Translations under genes and position numbers: made by a program | The notes under the pieces: generated by a model | Told to the model about the DNA's origin: nothing | Database searches by the model: none | Seen by the model: only the letters and a program-made list of their open reading frames with translations | Assembly (NCBI RefSeq): GCF_001263175.1 | Contig: NZ_CP012332.1 | Location: forward strand, 3,740,220-3,804,219 | DNA length: 64,000 nucleotides | Direction: 5' to 3' | Origin: Vulgatibacter incomptus | GTDB taxonomy: Bacteria; Myxococcota; Myxococcia; Myxococcales; Vulgatibacteraceae | Part shown: in pieces, positions 37,450 to 47,783 of the stretch | How positions within the stretch are numbered: the stretch's first letter is position 1 | Layout: every line of letters starts with the position of its first letter

Positions 37450-38109
37450 ATGAGCGATCCGCACCGCCCAGAGGACGAAGCGCGCGACATCGAGGCCGAG
37501 AAGGCCTCGCCCCACCCGACCCCGGAGGCCGAGAGCGCCGGGGCCGAAGCCCGCGGCGGCGCGGAGGCGTCGGCGGAGGACGAGGCAGGGATGCCCGAGG
37601 GCGGTGGCGAGGGAGAGCCCGGCGTCGGCGGCGCCGCGACCGCGCCGGAGAAGCTCCTTCGGACCAAGGAGGTGATCGAGGGGATCCTCGAGCGCCTCGG
37701 CGCCGAGGCCCAGGTCTCGGTGCGGGACACCGCCGAGTCGGTGAACGGCGAGCTCCGCTTCGCCAAAGGGGCCGAGGTCCTCGACCTGGCGCCTCGCGGC
37801 CAGATGCTGGAGGTGGTGCAGTACCTCGTGAACCGGATCGTCAACCGCGACGCCGAGGGACGGAAGCGGATCGTCCTGACGCTCGCCGGATCGGTCACCG
37901 AGGAGGGGGACGAGGCCATGTCGGCCATGGCCCAGCGCCTTGCTCTTGCGGCCAGGAGAATGGGAAGGAGCCTCACGTTGGTTCCCATCCACGCGCGGGA
38001 CCGCAAGGCGATCCACGTGGCCCTCGCGCAGGCCGAAGGGATCCAGACCCGAAGCGAAGGCGAGGGCAACCTGCGGCGCCTCGTGGTCGAGCCCAAGGCG
38101 TCCAGCTAG
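37450..38109 (+). CDS. jag: RNA-binding protein Jag/KhpB (KH and R3H domains)
   Basis: 219 residues. An acidic, Ala/Glu-rich low-complexity N-terminus of about 70 residues replaces the usual Jag_N domain. A KH-like segment follows (EVIEGILERLGAEAQVSVRD ... AEVLDLAPRGQMLEVVQYLVNRIVNR), then the R3H domain (AQRLALAARRMGRSLTLVPIHARDRKAIHVALA). It binds RNA in the cytoplasm and in Gram-positives pairs with KhpA. It starts 13 bases after yidC. No mnmE or mnmG follows, unlike in many genomes. Confidence 0.87.
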   Translation: MSDPHRPEDEARDIEAEKASPHPTPEAESAGAEARGGAEASAEDEAGMPEGGGEGEPGVGGAATAPEKLLRTKEVIEGILERLGAEAQVSVRDTAESVNGELRFAKGAEVLDLAPRGQMLEVVQYLVNRIVNRDAEGRKRIVLTLAGSVTEEGDEAMSAMAQRLALAARRMGRSLTLVPIHARDRKAIHVALAQAEGIQTRSEGEGNLRRLVVEPKASS

Positions 38110-38247
38110 TATCCCTTCTCGTCCAAGGCCCCGCCGGGCCCGGTCCGGAGGGGACGAAGCGCCCGGGCGGCCGACGAAAGGAACGAAGACGCCGACGATC
38201 GGCGGCTCCCGAAGGGGCGCCGATCGCCGGCGGCGAGGGAGTCGAAG

Positions 38248-39728
<1,481 letters not shown>

Positions 39729-39796
39729 AGGCGCCTGATTCTCCGGGCGATGTGCCCTTCCCTACCCGGTTCGATTCGCGACTCCAGGAGGACTCC

Positions 39797-40648
39797 ATGA
39801 GCGAGCGCCCCACCCTGGTCTCCAGCAGCAAGACCTTCGGCGGATCGCAGCTGCGGCTCCGCCACCGATCGCAGGTCCTCCACTGCGAGATGACCTATTC
39901 CGTCTTTCTCCCTCCGCAGTCGCTGGCCGGCGCCCGGGTCCCGGCTCTCTATTGGCTCTCCGGTCTCTCCAGCACGGATGAGAACTTCATGCAGAAGGCG
40001 GGTGCACAGCGCGTAGCCGCCGAGCTCGGAATCGCCATCGTGGCCTCCGACACCAGCCCGCGCGGTGATGGGGTCCCGAGCGATCCGGGCGGCGGCTGGG
40101 ATCTCGGCCTCGGCGCTGGATTCTACGTGAACGCCACCCGGGAGCCCTGGGCGCGCAATTACCGGATGTACGACTACGTCGTGGACGAGCTCCCGGCGCT
40201 CGTGGAGGAGGAGCACTCCCTCTCCGACAGCCGCGGAATCTCGGGTCATTCGATGGGCGGGCACGGAGCCCTCGTCTGCGCGCTGCGAAACCCCGGCCGT
40301 TACCGCTCCCTGTCGGCGTTCTCGCCCATCTCCAATCCGATGCGCTGCCCGTGGGGCGAGAAGGCCTTCAGCCACTACCTCGGCTCCGACCGGAAAGACT
40401 GGCACGAGTGGGACGCCTCCGAGCTCCTGTCCGGCGCGTCCGAGAGGCTGCCGATCCTCGTCGATCAGGGCGGCGCCGATCCCTTCCTCGAGACCCAGCT
40501 CCACCCGGAGGCGCTCCGCGCTGCAGCCGAGCGGGCCGGCCATCCGCTGACGTTGCGGATGCAGCCCGGCTACGACCACAGCTACTTCTTCATCGCCACC
40601 TTCATCGAGGACCACCTCCGGCACCACGCCAAGGCGTTGGTGCGCTGA
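39797..40648 (+). CDS. fghA: S-formylglutathione hydrolase
   Basis: 283 residues behind AGGAGGA. It is an esterase-D-type alpha/beta hydrolase that splits S-formylglutathione into formate and glutathione. Marks: TYSVFLPPQSL, VPALYWLSGLSSTDENFMQKAG, DTSPRGDGVPSDPGGGWDLGLGAGFYVNAT, the nucleophile GHSMGGHGAL, acid VDQGGADPF and His of YDHSYFFIATFIEDH. It lies 68 bases after frmA; together they detoxify formaldehyde. Confidence 0.96.
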   Translation: MSERPTLVSSSKTFGGSQLRLRHRSQVLHCEMTYSVFLPPQSLAGARVPALYWLSGLSSTDENFMQKAGAQRVAAELGIAIVASDTSPRGDGVPSDPGGGWDLGLGAGFYVNATREPWARNYRMYDYVVDELPALVEEEHSLSDSRGISGHSMGGHGALVCALRNPGRYRSLSAFSPISNPMRCPWGEKAFSHYLGSDRKDWHEWDASELLSGASERLPILVDQGGADPFLETQLHPEALRAAAERAGHPLTLRMQPGYDHSYFFIATFIEDHLRHHAKALVR

Positions 40649-40744
40649 GCTCCCGACCTACGAGGCGGGATTCTCGTGCGAGCCCCGACGATCGATCGGC
40701 AGCTGCGGCAGCGCCTCGGTCGGTTGCGGGCGGCGGCGCGGCGA

Positions 40745-41092
40745 TCAGTCGAGGACCTCGAGCAAGGTCTCCGCGGGCCGGCAGAGCCGGGCTCCCTTCG
40801 GCGTCACCACCACGGGCCGCTCCATCAGGATCGGGTGCTCCGCGATGAAGGCGATCAGCTCGGCGTCGCTCCACTTCGGATCATCAACGCCGAGCTCCGC
40901 GTAGAGCGACTCCTTCCGGCGGAGGAGCGCGCGAACCGGGATTCCCAGCGCTGCGATCAGCTCCGAGAGCTCCTCCCGGCTCGGTGGCGTCTTCAGGTAC
41001 TCGATCACCGTCGGCTCGATGCCGCGCTCGCGCAGCAGGGCCAGCGTCTTGCGCGAGGTGCCGCAGTTCGGGTTGTGGAAGATCATCGTCAT
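40745..41092 (-). CDS. arsC: ArsC-family arsenate reductase (glutaredoxin-dependent type)
   Basis: 115 residues, a thioredoxin-like fold. The catalytic loop HNPNCGTSRKT sits at residues 6-16, with Arg in LLRRKE and in ERPVVVTPKGARLCRP, the usual second arsenate-contacting region. It would reduce arsenate to arsenite using glutathione and glutaredoxin. No arsenite exporter or arsR is adjacent, so it could also be the YffB/Spx-like branch of unknown substrate; the CGTSRKT loop favours ArsC. It is convergent with fghA. Confidence 0.87.
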   Translation of the reverse strand: MTMIFHNPNCGTSRKTLALLRERGIEPTVIEYLKTPPSREELSELIAALGIPVRALLRRKESLYAELGVDDPKWSDAELIAFIAEHPILMERPVVVTPKGARLCRPAETLLEVLD

Positions 41093-41179
41093 CCGCCGAG
41101 TATGGCCCGGATTCCCGCGATTCGATCGACGGATGCTGGCGGGATCTGGGCCGGATGAGGAGGGTCCCGTCGAGAACCT

Positions 41180-41725
41180 CTACGGGCTCTTCGTCGGCGG
41201 AGCGAGGGAGGAGAAGGCCGCCCAGATCGAGTCCGCGCCGCTGGACTGGACCCCGCCGTGGAACGAGGCGAGGACGCGGCCGGAGGGGTCGAGCGCGAGC
41301 ACGAAGGGCAGGGGGCTCTCCTCCATCCCGAGCGCTTTGGCCATGGCGCCGTCGCGATCGAGGAGACTGTCGTGCCAGTAGCGCTCGGGGATCCGGTTGC
41401 GCGCCTTGCCTTGGGCCGTCTTCAACGAGACGAAGAAGGGCAGGTCGAAGGAGAGGATCGATAGCCGGCGCACGGACTCGGGCATCCGCCGGTCGGCGGT
41501 CTCGTACCACGCTTGCATCGCGTCGCCGCCGTGCCGGTCGGTGATCGCCACCACCAGCGTGCCGTGGCCCAGGAAGCTCGCGCTCTGCTGCTTCTGCCCC
41601 GTGACGTCGGCGGCCGTGAAGGACGGGAAGGTCTCCCCGGCCCGAGGAAGAGCGGCGGCGGTCCACGCCACCGCCCACGCCAAGGCCCCCAAAGAGAGCA
41701 AGGCCGCGACTCGTGTGCCGATCAT
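41180..41725 (-). CDS. Thioredoxin-fold (redoxin-like) exported protein
   Basis: 181 residues from ATG 41725. The N-terminus is a signal peptide or anchor (VAALLSLGALAWAVAWTAAALP), then a domain that looks peroxiredoxin-like in layout: GETFPSFTAADVTGQKQQSASFLGHGTLVVAITD, then VLALDPSGRVLASFHGG near the end. No CxxC or peroxidatic Cys is visible, so a redox role is doubtful. The reading frame runs open into the upstream tnpB remnant, but the signal peptide and internal start mark the true gene. Confidence 0.62.
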   Translation of the reverse strand: MIGTRVAALLSLGALAWAVAWTAAALPRAGETFPSFTAADVTGQKQQSASFLGHGTLVVAITDRHGGDAMQAWYETADRRMPESVRRLSILSFDLPFFVSLKTAQGKARNRIPERYWHDSLLDRDGAMAKALGMEESPLPFVLALDPSGRVLASFHGGVQSSGADSIWAAFSSLAPPTKSP

Positions 41726-41833
41726 GCGTGCGCGTCCTCTGCCTGGCGTCTCGCGGCGGGGAGAGCTTGGGGGTGATCCAGCGGTCTGACAAGGGGAGGG
41801 CGTTCTCGAGAGTCGACCGCGCCAACGGCGCCC

Positions 41834-42555
41834 GAAGGTCCTCGCCGCATCTGCGCGTGCGGCGTTGTCGGCCAGGGAGCGCGCGAGGCGGGTCCGCATC
41901 AGCCCGGCCGTGCTCAGCGTCTCGAGGACCAGGTGGCCGTGGGTCTGGGCCAGCCGGCTGGATGCACGGTGCACGAAATCTCGACGGACATCGCCGATGC
42001 GTTTGTGAAGCTTGGCAAGACACAGCCGCGCACGGTGGCGGTTGCGCGAACCCTTCTTCTTGCGGGTGACGGCTCTGCCGAACCGGCGCAGCTTGGGGAG
42101 CGATTGACGAAGCGGGCTAGGAGCGTCAATGCGCTCGAGCTCGCGTCCGGGCGCGTCCGCGAGAACGGCGAAGGTGCGCAGCCCGCGATCGATGCCGACC
42201 GGCTCCGCCACCGCGCTGGTTGGATGGCGTGCCGCCGGGTGGAACGAGGCCGCCTCGAGGCACCGTCGCCGCGTGCCTGGTTGCGGATCCGGAACGACTG
42301 CCGCGAATCGGAGCGTGTCTTGAACGTCGGAAAGCCCGCCGGCCTGCCCCTGGTCTTTCGACCCGAGGAGAAGGCCGCGAGCGCGCGTCCGAGGTCGACG
42401 GCTGCTTCTTCGAACACCTGCTGCAAGACCTCGCCGCGCCACGCGAGCCCCACGCTTCCGTCTTCGTGCACCCCGGCGCCGGCGTGCCGCCACAGCGCCT
42501 GCTCCTGCGCGGCGGTCGGCTGGAGGGTGAAGCAGAAGGAGGTGTGGCGGCTCAT
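41834..42555 (-). pseudogene. Remnant of TnpB (IS200/IS605-type RNA-guided nuclease)
   Basis: The N-terminus is in one frame: MSRHTSFCFTLQPTAAQEQAL, then FEEAAVDLGRALAAF and GRPAGFPTFKTRSDSRQSFRIRNQ (ending near 42277). A second frame resumes with FHPAARHP and VGIDRGLRTFAVLA (RuvC-I Asp, near 42190), then AKLHKRIGDVRRDFVHRASSRL and LVLETLSTAGLM (RuvC-II Glu), ending with ARSLADNAARADA near 41836. About 50 residues are missing between the two parts, and the zinc ribbon and RuvC-III Asp are lost at the end. It is dead by deletion, frameshift and truncation. Its ATG overlaps the stop of the IS5 transposase. Confidence 0.85.
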
Positions 42556-43324
42556 GCCTCCCACCCCGAAAGCAACACGAGGGACGAAGCCAGCGCCAGA
42601 AACGACCCGTACGACGCCGCGGTCTTGTCGTATCGGGTGGCGATCCGCCGGAAGACCTTCAGCCGCCCGAACAGCCTTTCGATGACGTTGCGAGCCCAGT
42701 ACGTGGCGGCGTCGAGAGGGCGGGCCGCCTTCCGATTCGAGCGTGAAGGGCTCACCGCTGCCATCCCCTGCGCCTCGATTCGCGCCAACAGCGCGTCGCT
42801 GTCGTAGGCCTTGTCGCCCACGACGGCTCGCCCAGAGAGACCCCTCAAAAGCTCAATGGCCTGCGTGACGTGGTTCACTTCGCCCCCCGTCAGAACGTGG
42901 CGGACCAGCGTTCCTCTCTCGGATTCGATCGCATGGACCTTCGTCATGAGGCCGCCGCGTGAAGGTCCGAAGGCTTCGCGCCCGTTTCGCCCACTTTTCC
43001 CCGCGCACCGGCCGCCTGCGGGTGTGCCTTCACGATCGTGCTGTCGATCAGCAACAGCTCCGCGAGTCCGTGATCGGGCGCAAGCGCCTGCCGGAGAGCG
43101 TCCCATCGTCCGGCAACGGCCCACCCGCGAAAGCGCTGATTCGCCGTGCTCCAGTTGCCAAAAGCCTTCGGCAGTTCGCGCCAGGGAGCACCGGTTCGCA
43201 AAACCCAGGCGACCGCTTCGACGACACGACGGTCGTCTCTGCCGCGAGGCCCACGGCGATTTGCGCCTGACACCAGAGGCGCCAGCCTTGCCCGCTGTTC
43301 GTTTGTAAGGGTCCCCCGCTTCAT
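42552..43324 (-). CDS. IS5-family transposase made by -1 ribosomal frameshifting
   Basis: The first frame starts at ATG 43324 (or 43336) with MKRGTLTNEQRARLAPLV and contains VVEAVAWVLRTGAPWRELP, NQRFRGWAVAGRWDAL and the first catalytic Asp in LLLIDSTIVKAHP. It would stop after about 125 codons near 42944. The second frame, at -1, carries the rest: GLMTKVHAIESERG, the second Asp in VVGDKAYDSD, the Glu in RNVIERLFGRLK and a C-terminus ending GWEA. The switch occurs at 42995-43001. The product would be a normal-length DDE transposase of about 257 residues. Confidence 0.85.
42995..43001 (-). other. Slippery heptamer for -1 frameshift in the IS5 transposase
   Basis: On the minus strand the bases read G GGA AAA in the first frame, the X XXY YYZ form for tandem -1 slippage; after slipping the codons are GGG AAA. 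The second frame opens exactly from this point. Confidence 0.8.
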
Positions 43325-43406
43325 GAGGAACAGCATGACGAGCAGCTGAACGGCTGTCCCGTGGGGCGCTTTGGACAGAACTGTCGACACGCTCTAGGCT
43401 CGCGCA

Positions 43407-44246
43407 ATGGAACGCGTGATCGCCGCTGCCGTCCAGCTCACCTCCACCGAGGACCGTGCCCGGAACCTGCGGGAAGCGATGCGGTGGATCGACGAGGCCC
43501 ATCGTCGCGGGGCCGGCTTCGTCGCGTTGCCCGAGAACGTCGACCTAATGGGCTCCGAGGAGGCGAAGATCGCGGGCGCCGAAGCTGTCGATGGGCCGAC
43601 CTTCCAGGCGTTCGCGGCGCGCGCGAAGGCGCTCGGAATCTGGGTGCTGGCTGGCACGCTCGCGGAGCGGGCCTCACCCGGGCGAATCTTCAACACCAGC
43701 GTGCTCTACGATCCGGAGGGCGCCGCCGCTGCCGTCTACCGGAAGGTCCACCTCTTCGACGTCGACCTGGCCGACGGCGTCCGCTATCGCGAGAGCCGGG
43801 TGGTCGAGTCGGGCAGGGAGCTCGTCGTCGCCGAGGCGGGATTCGGCAGGGTGGGGCTGTCGATCTGCTACGACCTGCGCTTTCCCGAGCTGTTCCGGGC
43901 GCTTGCGCAAAAAGGGGCCGAGATTCTCGCCGTCCCGTCGGCCTTCACGCTCCACACCGGCAAGGACCACTGGGAGGTCCTTCTCCGCGCCCGAGCCATC
44001 GAGAACACTGCCTATGTGATTGCGCCGGCGCAGGTAGGTCGCCACGGAGCCGGCCGCACCACCTACGGAAACGCGATGATCGTGGATCCGTGGGGGGCGG
44101 TGATCGCCCGTTGCTCCGATGGCCCGGGCATCTGCCTCGCCGAGCTGTCCCCAGAGGTCCTCCTCAGGGTGCGGCGCGAGCTCCCGAGCCTCGGCCATCG
44201 GCGTGTCGGAGTCTCCGGCTCGTTCTCCGACACCGATCGCGGTTGA
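43407..44246 (+). CDS. Nitrilase-superfamily carbon-nitrogen hydrolase (Nit-type amidase)
   Basis: 279 residues. Catalytic triad of the superfamily: Glu in FVALPENVDLMG near residue 43, Lys in YRKVHLFDV near 115, Cys in GLSICYDLRFPELFRAL near 155. The HLFDVDLADG and YDLRFPELFR context is that of Nit1/Nit2-like enzymes that deaminate glutathione-derived or 2-oxo-amides (deaminated glutathione amidase, omega-amidase). The substrate is therefore likely a small amide, cytoplasmic. The ATG lies only 12 bases from the end of the IS5 element, which has probably displaced the native promoter. No good ribosome binding site is visible. Confidence 0.88.
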   Translation: MERVIAAAVQLTSTEDRARNLREAMRWIDEAHRRGAGFVALPENVDLMGSEEAKIAGAEAVDGPTFQAFAARAKALGIWVLAGTLAERASPGRIFNTSVLYDPEGAAAAVYRKVHLFDVDLADGVRYRESRVVESGRELVVAEAGFGRVGLSICYDLRFPELFRALAQKGAEILAVPSAFTLHTGKDHWEVLLRARAIENTAYVIAPAQVGRHGAGRTTYGNAMIVDPWGAVIARCSDGPGICLAELSPEVLLRVRRELPSLGHRRVGVSGSFSDTDRG

Positions 44247-44416
44247 CTTCGAGCTGAGGTGGGAGGTCTGACCACCTTTCGGCCTACCAGACGGGTCCGA
44301 ATTTCGGCGCGGGTGGAGCGATCCGGCGTCTCGATTTCTGCGCACTCGAGAACGTAAGTTGCACGCCTTGTCAAAGGAAAACGTGCTTTCTTGACCCGAG
44401 GCACCTATTCCTGGCC

Positions 44417-44425
44417 TGTGGATAA
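44417..44425 (-). promoter_or_regulatory. Isolated perfect DnaA box
   Basis: TGTGGATAA on the plus strand is the exact complement of the TTATCCACA consensus. It is about 11.5 kb from oriC, upstream of the low-GC islet. A single box could titrate DnaA or regulate a gene; it may also be chance. Confidence 0.4.
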
Positions 44426-44458
44426 CCTGGAATTTGGTCGACGTCCCACTGAAGCGCT

Positions 44459-44743
44459 CTAGCCGGGCGCAAGATCGACGATCGCAGTGCCCGCGGCGGC
44501 CCTATGTCCTATCACTCGTTCATCGATCTGGGGCCATTCTGGAGAGCCGAAATAATTCACATATCGTAGGGTATGGTCATCACTATTTCCTTGACGCCGC
44601 CAATTGCAATCGAAAACGGCATCGAACTCGCCGTCTCGAGCCCGGGATGCCCCGGTCAGTTTGTCTGCGATGCAAATGTCAAGTGTTTCGATAGAGCTTG
44701 TTAGATTGGTGTTTCTTGGGTCAGCTACTGCGTCTGCTGTCAA
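44459..44743 (-). CDS. Short orphan reading frame in the low-GC islet
   Basis: 94 codons from a TTG at 44743. The product has a natural-looking composition (TSSIETLDICIADKL, RYVNYFGSPEWPQ) and lacks the Arg/Pro bias of shadow frames. There is no ribosome binding site, no family is recognised and the third positions are not G/C-rich. It may be a fragment of a laterally acquired gene. Treat as tentative. Confidence 0.3.
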   Translation of the reverse strand: MTADAVADPRNTNLTSSIETLDICIADKLTGASRARDGEFDAVFDCNWRRQGNSDDHTLRYVNYFGSPEWPQIDERVIGHRAAAGTAIVDLAPG

Positions 44744-45317
44744 TAGATTTTGGCGTTTTGCGTCGTTTCTTTATCCGGCCACCGGCCTGATCTGAGGTTG
44801 CCCGCCGCTTGAAACGAGCGCCACGGCGACAGCCGCCGCCGCCGAAGGGCCCAGATCGACGCGAAGGAGGGCAGGGCGATCGGGCCATGGAGCTCGCAGT
44901 CGTCTCACTCCCGGCCGAGAGTTCCGACGGGGGCCTCGCATGCAGCCCGGTGGAGCTCGGTCTCCCGGGGCGCCCGCGCGTCGCGCCGTACCGCATCTCC
45001 CGAGCACGAAGCTCACACGTTTCACGCTCCCCGCGGTGCGGCGCGATCCCGGTGATCGACCGGTTCACATGCGCGCCGGCGGGCCGGGAGTAGGGGCTCG
45101 GGGGCCGTGATCTGCGGCGCGGCCCGAGCCCGGGGCTCAGGGGGCGTCCACTCGAAGTCGCGGTACCGGCGATTGAATCCCCTAGCGGCGTCCTCGACCT
45201 CGCGGCAAGGGCGTGGCCGACGCCGGTCGGGACGAGTCCGGCTCGAGATCTCGACCGGGTAGACGGTGGCAAGCTGCCGGCTCCTCCCGGTGCTCGAAAC
45301 CCATGCCCCGCGGTGGT

Positions 45318-45350
45318 CGGCCGATCCCTGCGATTCAGCGGGATCGGCCG
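45318..45350 (-). terminator. Strong hairpin just after rsmG
   Basis: CGGCCGATCCC (45318-45328) and GGGATCGGCCG (45340-45350) form a perfect 11-base stem with an 11-base loop, 10 bases past the rsmG stop. There is no T-run, so it may act as a Rho-aided terminator or mRNA 3' stabiliser. Confidence 0.6.
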
Positions 45351-45360
45351 CGCACGAGCT

Positions 45361-46020
45361 TCAACCCTCGCGCATCAGGAGTAGGGCTCGTCGAGCACCC
45401 GACGGGAGCCGGTAGCGCTCCATGGCGATGGCCCCGGGACTGACGCCAAGGTCGGCTTCGAGCTCGGAAATCGCCGGCTCTTCCGAGCCCAGCATCGCAA
45501 TGGCCAGACCGCCGGGGCGAACGTAGGGCTTGGCCAGCGCGAGCCACTCCCCGGGCGCCGCAAACGCCCGCGAAACCACGACGTCCGACGGTGCGATTCC
45601 CTCGCTCGCGGGATCGCCCTCGATCCGCAGATGGGCTGCTCGCGCATTCCGGAGGCCCAATCGCGCGATGACCGTCTTCAAGAAGAGCACCTTCTTCTCG
45701 GTGCGGTCGACCAGGAGGCACTCGACGTCCGGCCGGACGATGGCCAGCGGAATTCCGGGGAAACCGCCTCCCGTCCCGACGTCCAGCAGCTTGGCTCCAT
45801 CGGGGACGTGGCGGCCGATGGCCAACGAGTCCAGGACGTGCAGCTCGGCAACCGCTGCGGGATCCTCGATCGCGGTCAGGTTGATCTTGCGGTTCCACTT
45901 GAGGAGCTCGGTGACGAAGGCCGCCAGCTTGTCCAAGGCCTCCGGGCCGACCTCCACTCCGAAGCTTCGACGAGCCTCGTCCACCACGGCTTTCAGGGCG
46001 ATCTCCACAGGCTCCTCCAC
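45361..46020 (-). CDS. rsmG: 16S rRNA (guanine-527-N7)-methyltransferase RsmG
   Basis: 219 residues from GTG 46020, preceded by GGAG at good spacing; longer in-frame upstream sequence has no family likeness. Marks: LLKWNRKINLTAI, HVLDSLAIGRHVPDGAKLLDVGTGGGFPGIPLAIVRPD (SAM motif I), and VDRTEKKVLFLKTVI, all diagnostic of RsmG/GidB. It methylates G527 of 16S rRNA in the 30S decoding region. In many genomes it follows mnmG and precedes parA; here mnmG is absent and the gene is transcribed away from parA across a 3.2-kb gap. Confidence 0.94.
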   Translation of the reverse strand: MEEPVEIALKAVVDEARRSFGVEVGPEALDKLAAFVTELLKWNRKINLTAIEDPAAVAELHVLDSLAIGRHVPDGAKLLDVGTGGGFPGIPLAIVRPDVECLLVDRTEKKVLFLKTVIARLGLRNARAAHLRIEGDPASEGIAPSDVVVSRAFAAPGEWLALAKPYVRPGGLAIAMLGSEEPAISELEADLGVSPGAIAMERYRLPSGARRALLLMREG

Positions 46021-47769
46021 GGGACGGATCTCCAACCCACGTGTTTCATTGGCGAATCGGCAACGCACGGACGAAACCACAGATCTTCCACAGTTTGGGG
46101 AAAACGCCGCGTCGGTCGCCGTGAGGAGGTGCTTGCCACAGCTTGGCGTCGAGTTCCAGGGGAAGCCGGGAGCGTTTGTGCCCGGCGGGTCTCGGCCAGC
46201 TGGCTGGGCGGTTGTTCGCCCCGGAACTGGGCGGCACCGGCCCGGCATGTGTTCCTCGCCAACGCCTCGCGCGACTCCGTCGCAGCAGTCCCCCTCGCTT
46301 CCGCCGTTGGAGTCGTCCGTGGAGTACGCCCGCTTTCGCCGCGCGGCTCGTAGTCCCTCGAGGGTCCGCTCCCGACGGCGGGACCAGCAGTGCTGACGAC
46401 TCGGGGTGACGTCGACGAGCTCCGCGTCTGACTCGAGGTGGCGCGCGGATACGTGGCCGTTGGCTGGCTCGCGCGGGGATGGCGAGCGCATAAATGCCGG
46501 TCGCGCTGCGCCCGCAAGGTCTGGCGTCGGGCAAGTTGGTTCAAAGGCACCCGGGTCGAACGCAAGAGCTTGAGGTTCGGGGTTGGCGGCAACCGAACTC
46601 CCGGTCCAGTCCAGACCCAGCTCGAGTCGACTTGGAGAGACCCCCTCCCGGCTGGAGCGTGGTGGAACCCGATTCGGGAGGCGCTGGAAGATCGGGGAGT
46701 CGCGTTCAAGGGACGGAGTTTGGCGAATCGCGCAACCCGTGAGCGCCGCTCGAGTCCGGGTGAGCTTTCCTCGGCCTCGCGCGGCGGGCTGCTGGAGGGG
46801 GAGGTTTGAAAGGTGATCGGACAGCCACGGCTGCCATTCTGCAGGGTGGACCGACGTCGAGCGGGATCGTGCAGGGTGGGGGAACCCGTCGCGGCAGGGT
46901 CACGGCTCTCGGATCGACAATTGCGTCGGTCCAGCGGGAGCCCCGACTCCCCGCGGATCGACCTGAGTGGAGCGCTCGGATTGACTCGACACCTACGGGC
47001 CGCGCTTGGACCGAGGCTGAACGGCAACGGAGCCCCTCAGATTCGCCCCCGCCGCCGGTCCGGAATGTCTCGGCGTTCGTTCGCCTGGGCAGTACGAGAC
47101 CTCGAAGATCGGCGGGTTTGAGCGGGCCTCGCGTCGCGAACCCGGAGGTGCGTCGACATGCCCTCATCTCGGTAGAGCGAGACCCAAAGCTCTCCGCTAC
47201 GGAGCGGAGTGGATGCTGGAGCAGGCCCGGAGTGCCCGAAACCGGCAGGGTCGGGAGAGCCCTGGTGCTGGGTGAAGCGGTGGTGTCACTTCGGCCCCAG
47301 GCCCGGAGCTGCGTCGACACCCGTCGGCCCTGGCCAGGTGGAGGCCAGAGGGCTCGACCGGTGGCCAATCCGACTCGTAGCGAGGTTGGACGGGCTCGCG
47401 TGGACCCGAGCGTTCGCATCGGGAGCTCGAAGCATGCGCCGGCGGTCACGATTGGCGTTCGATTCGAGCCGCGAGACTCGAATCGGATCGGGTTGCCTTC
47501 CAGGGCGGAGGACCCGGATTCGTAGCCCGCATTTCGGTATCCGGCGGGGCTCAATGGCGGCCAATTCGTGCTGGCCGGGTCGGTCCGGGTGGAGATCTGG
47601 GGTCCCTCAAACCACGGACATGGTGCCGGCAGGTCCTGCCGCTCTGAGTTCGAGCTCAAACTGGACCTGTCCTGCTCTGTCGAGGAGGGCGGGGTGGGGC
47701 TCTTCGAAGGGATGGCTTCACGGGAGCGCGCTCTTGGATTCCGAGAGCCCATTCGCTCGCTCGGCGAGC

Positions 47770-47783
47770 GTTCCACGTGAAAC
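47770..47783. promoter_or_regulatory. parS site 1
   Basis: GTTCCACGTGAAAC matches the core of the bacterial parS palindrome, with one half in each of its two known forms (GTTCCAC and GTGAAAC). ParB would nucleate here. It lies 1.5 kb upstream of parA. Confidence 0.85.

Larger units (their letters stand above)
42552..43394 (-). mobile_element. IS5-family insertion sequence (IS427-like group)
   Basis: The element carries a two-frame DDE transposase. Its 5' end on the minus strand reads GAGCGTGTCGACAGTTCTGTCC (43394-43373), next to CTAG, a plausible target sequence for this group. A matching inverted repeat after the transposase stop was not found; sequence there is tnpB instead. The element thus appears to have lost its distal end, or the end is diverged beyond recognition. 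Confidence 0.8.
44247..45317. other. Largely gene-free stretch including a low-GC islet
   Basis: About 1.07 kb. From 44470 to 44800 the G+C drops to around half, in contrast to all neighbours, which suggests a foreign remnant. One leftward frame in it (44459-44743) could encode a short protein. An exact DnaA box lies at 44417. The remaining 500 bases, 44810-45317, are GC-rich and show no convincing codon usage, RNA or repeat. Confidence 0.55.

Noticed and set aside
42310-42320. GAGCGTGTC as the missing right inverted repeat of the IS5 element
   Set aside because: Only nine bases match, it lies inside the TnpB-coding remnant, and the next bases do not follow the left repeat. Orientation is possible, but the evidence is too thin.
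41180-42493. A 437-residue fusion of TnpB and a thioredoxin-fold protein
   Set aside because: The frame is only open by chance across the join. The second protein has its own start and signal peptide at 41725, and the TnpB part is a truncated remnant.
44417-44425. A second replication origin at the isolated DnaA box
   Set aside because: One box without clustering, A/T-rich unwinding element or replication genes. The dnaA-dnaN gap is far better supported.
46030-46045. A third parS at CCCACGTGTTTCATT
   Set aside because: Although it contains CACGTG, the arms do not fit GTTYCACGTGRAAC; the right arm is inverted relative to the consensus.
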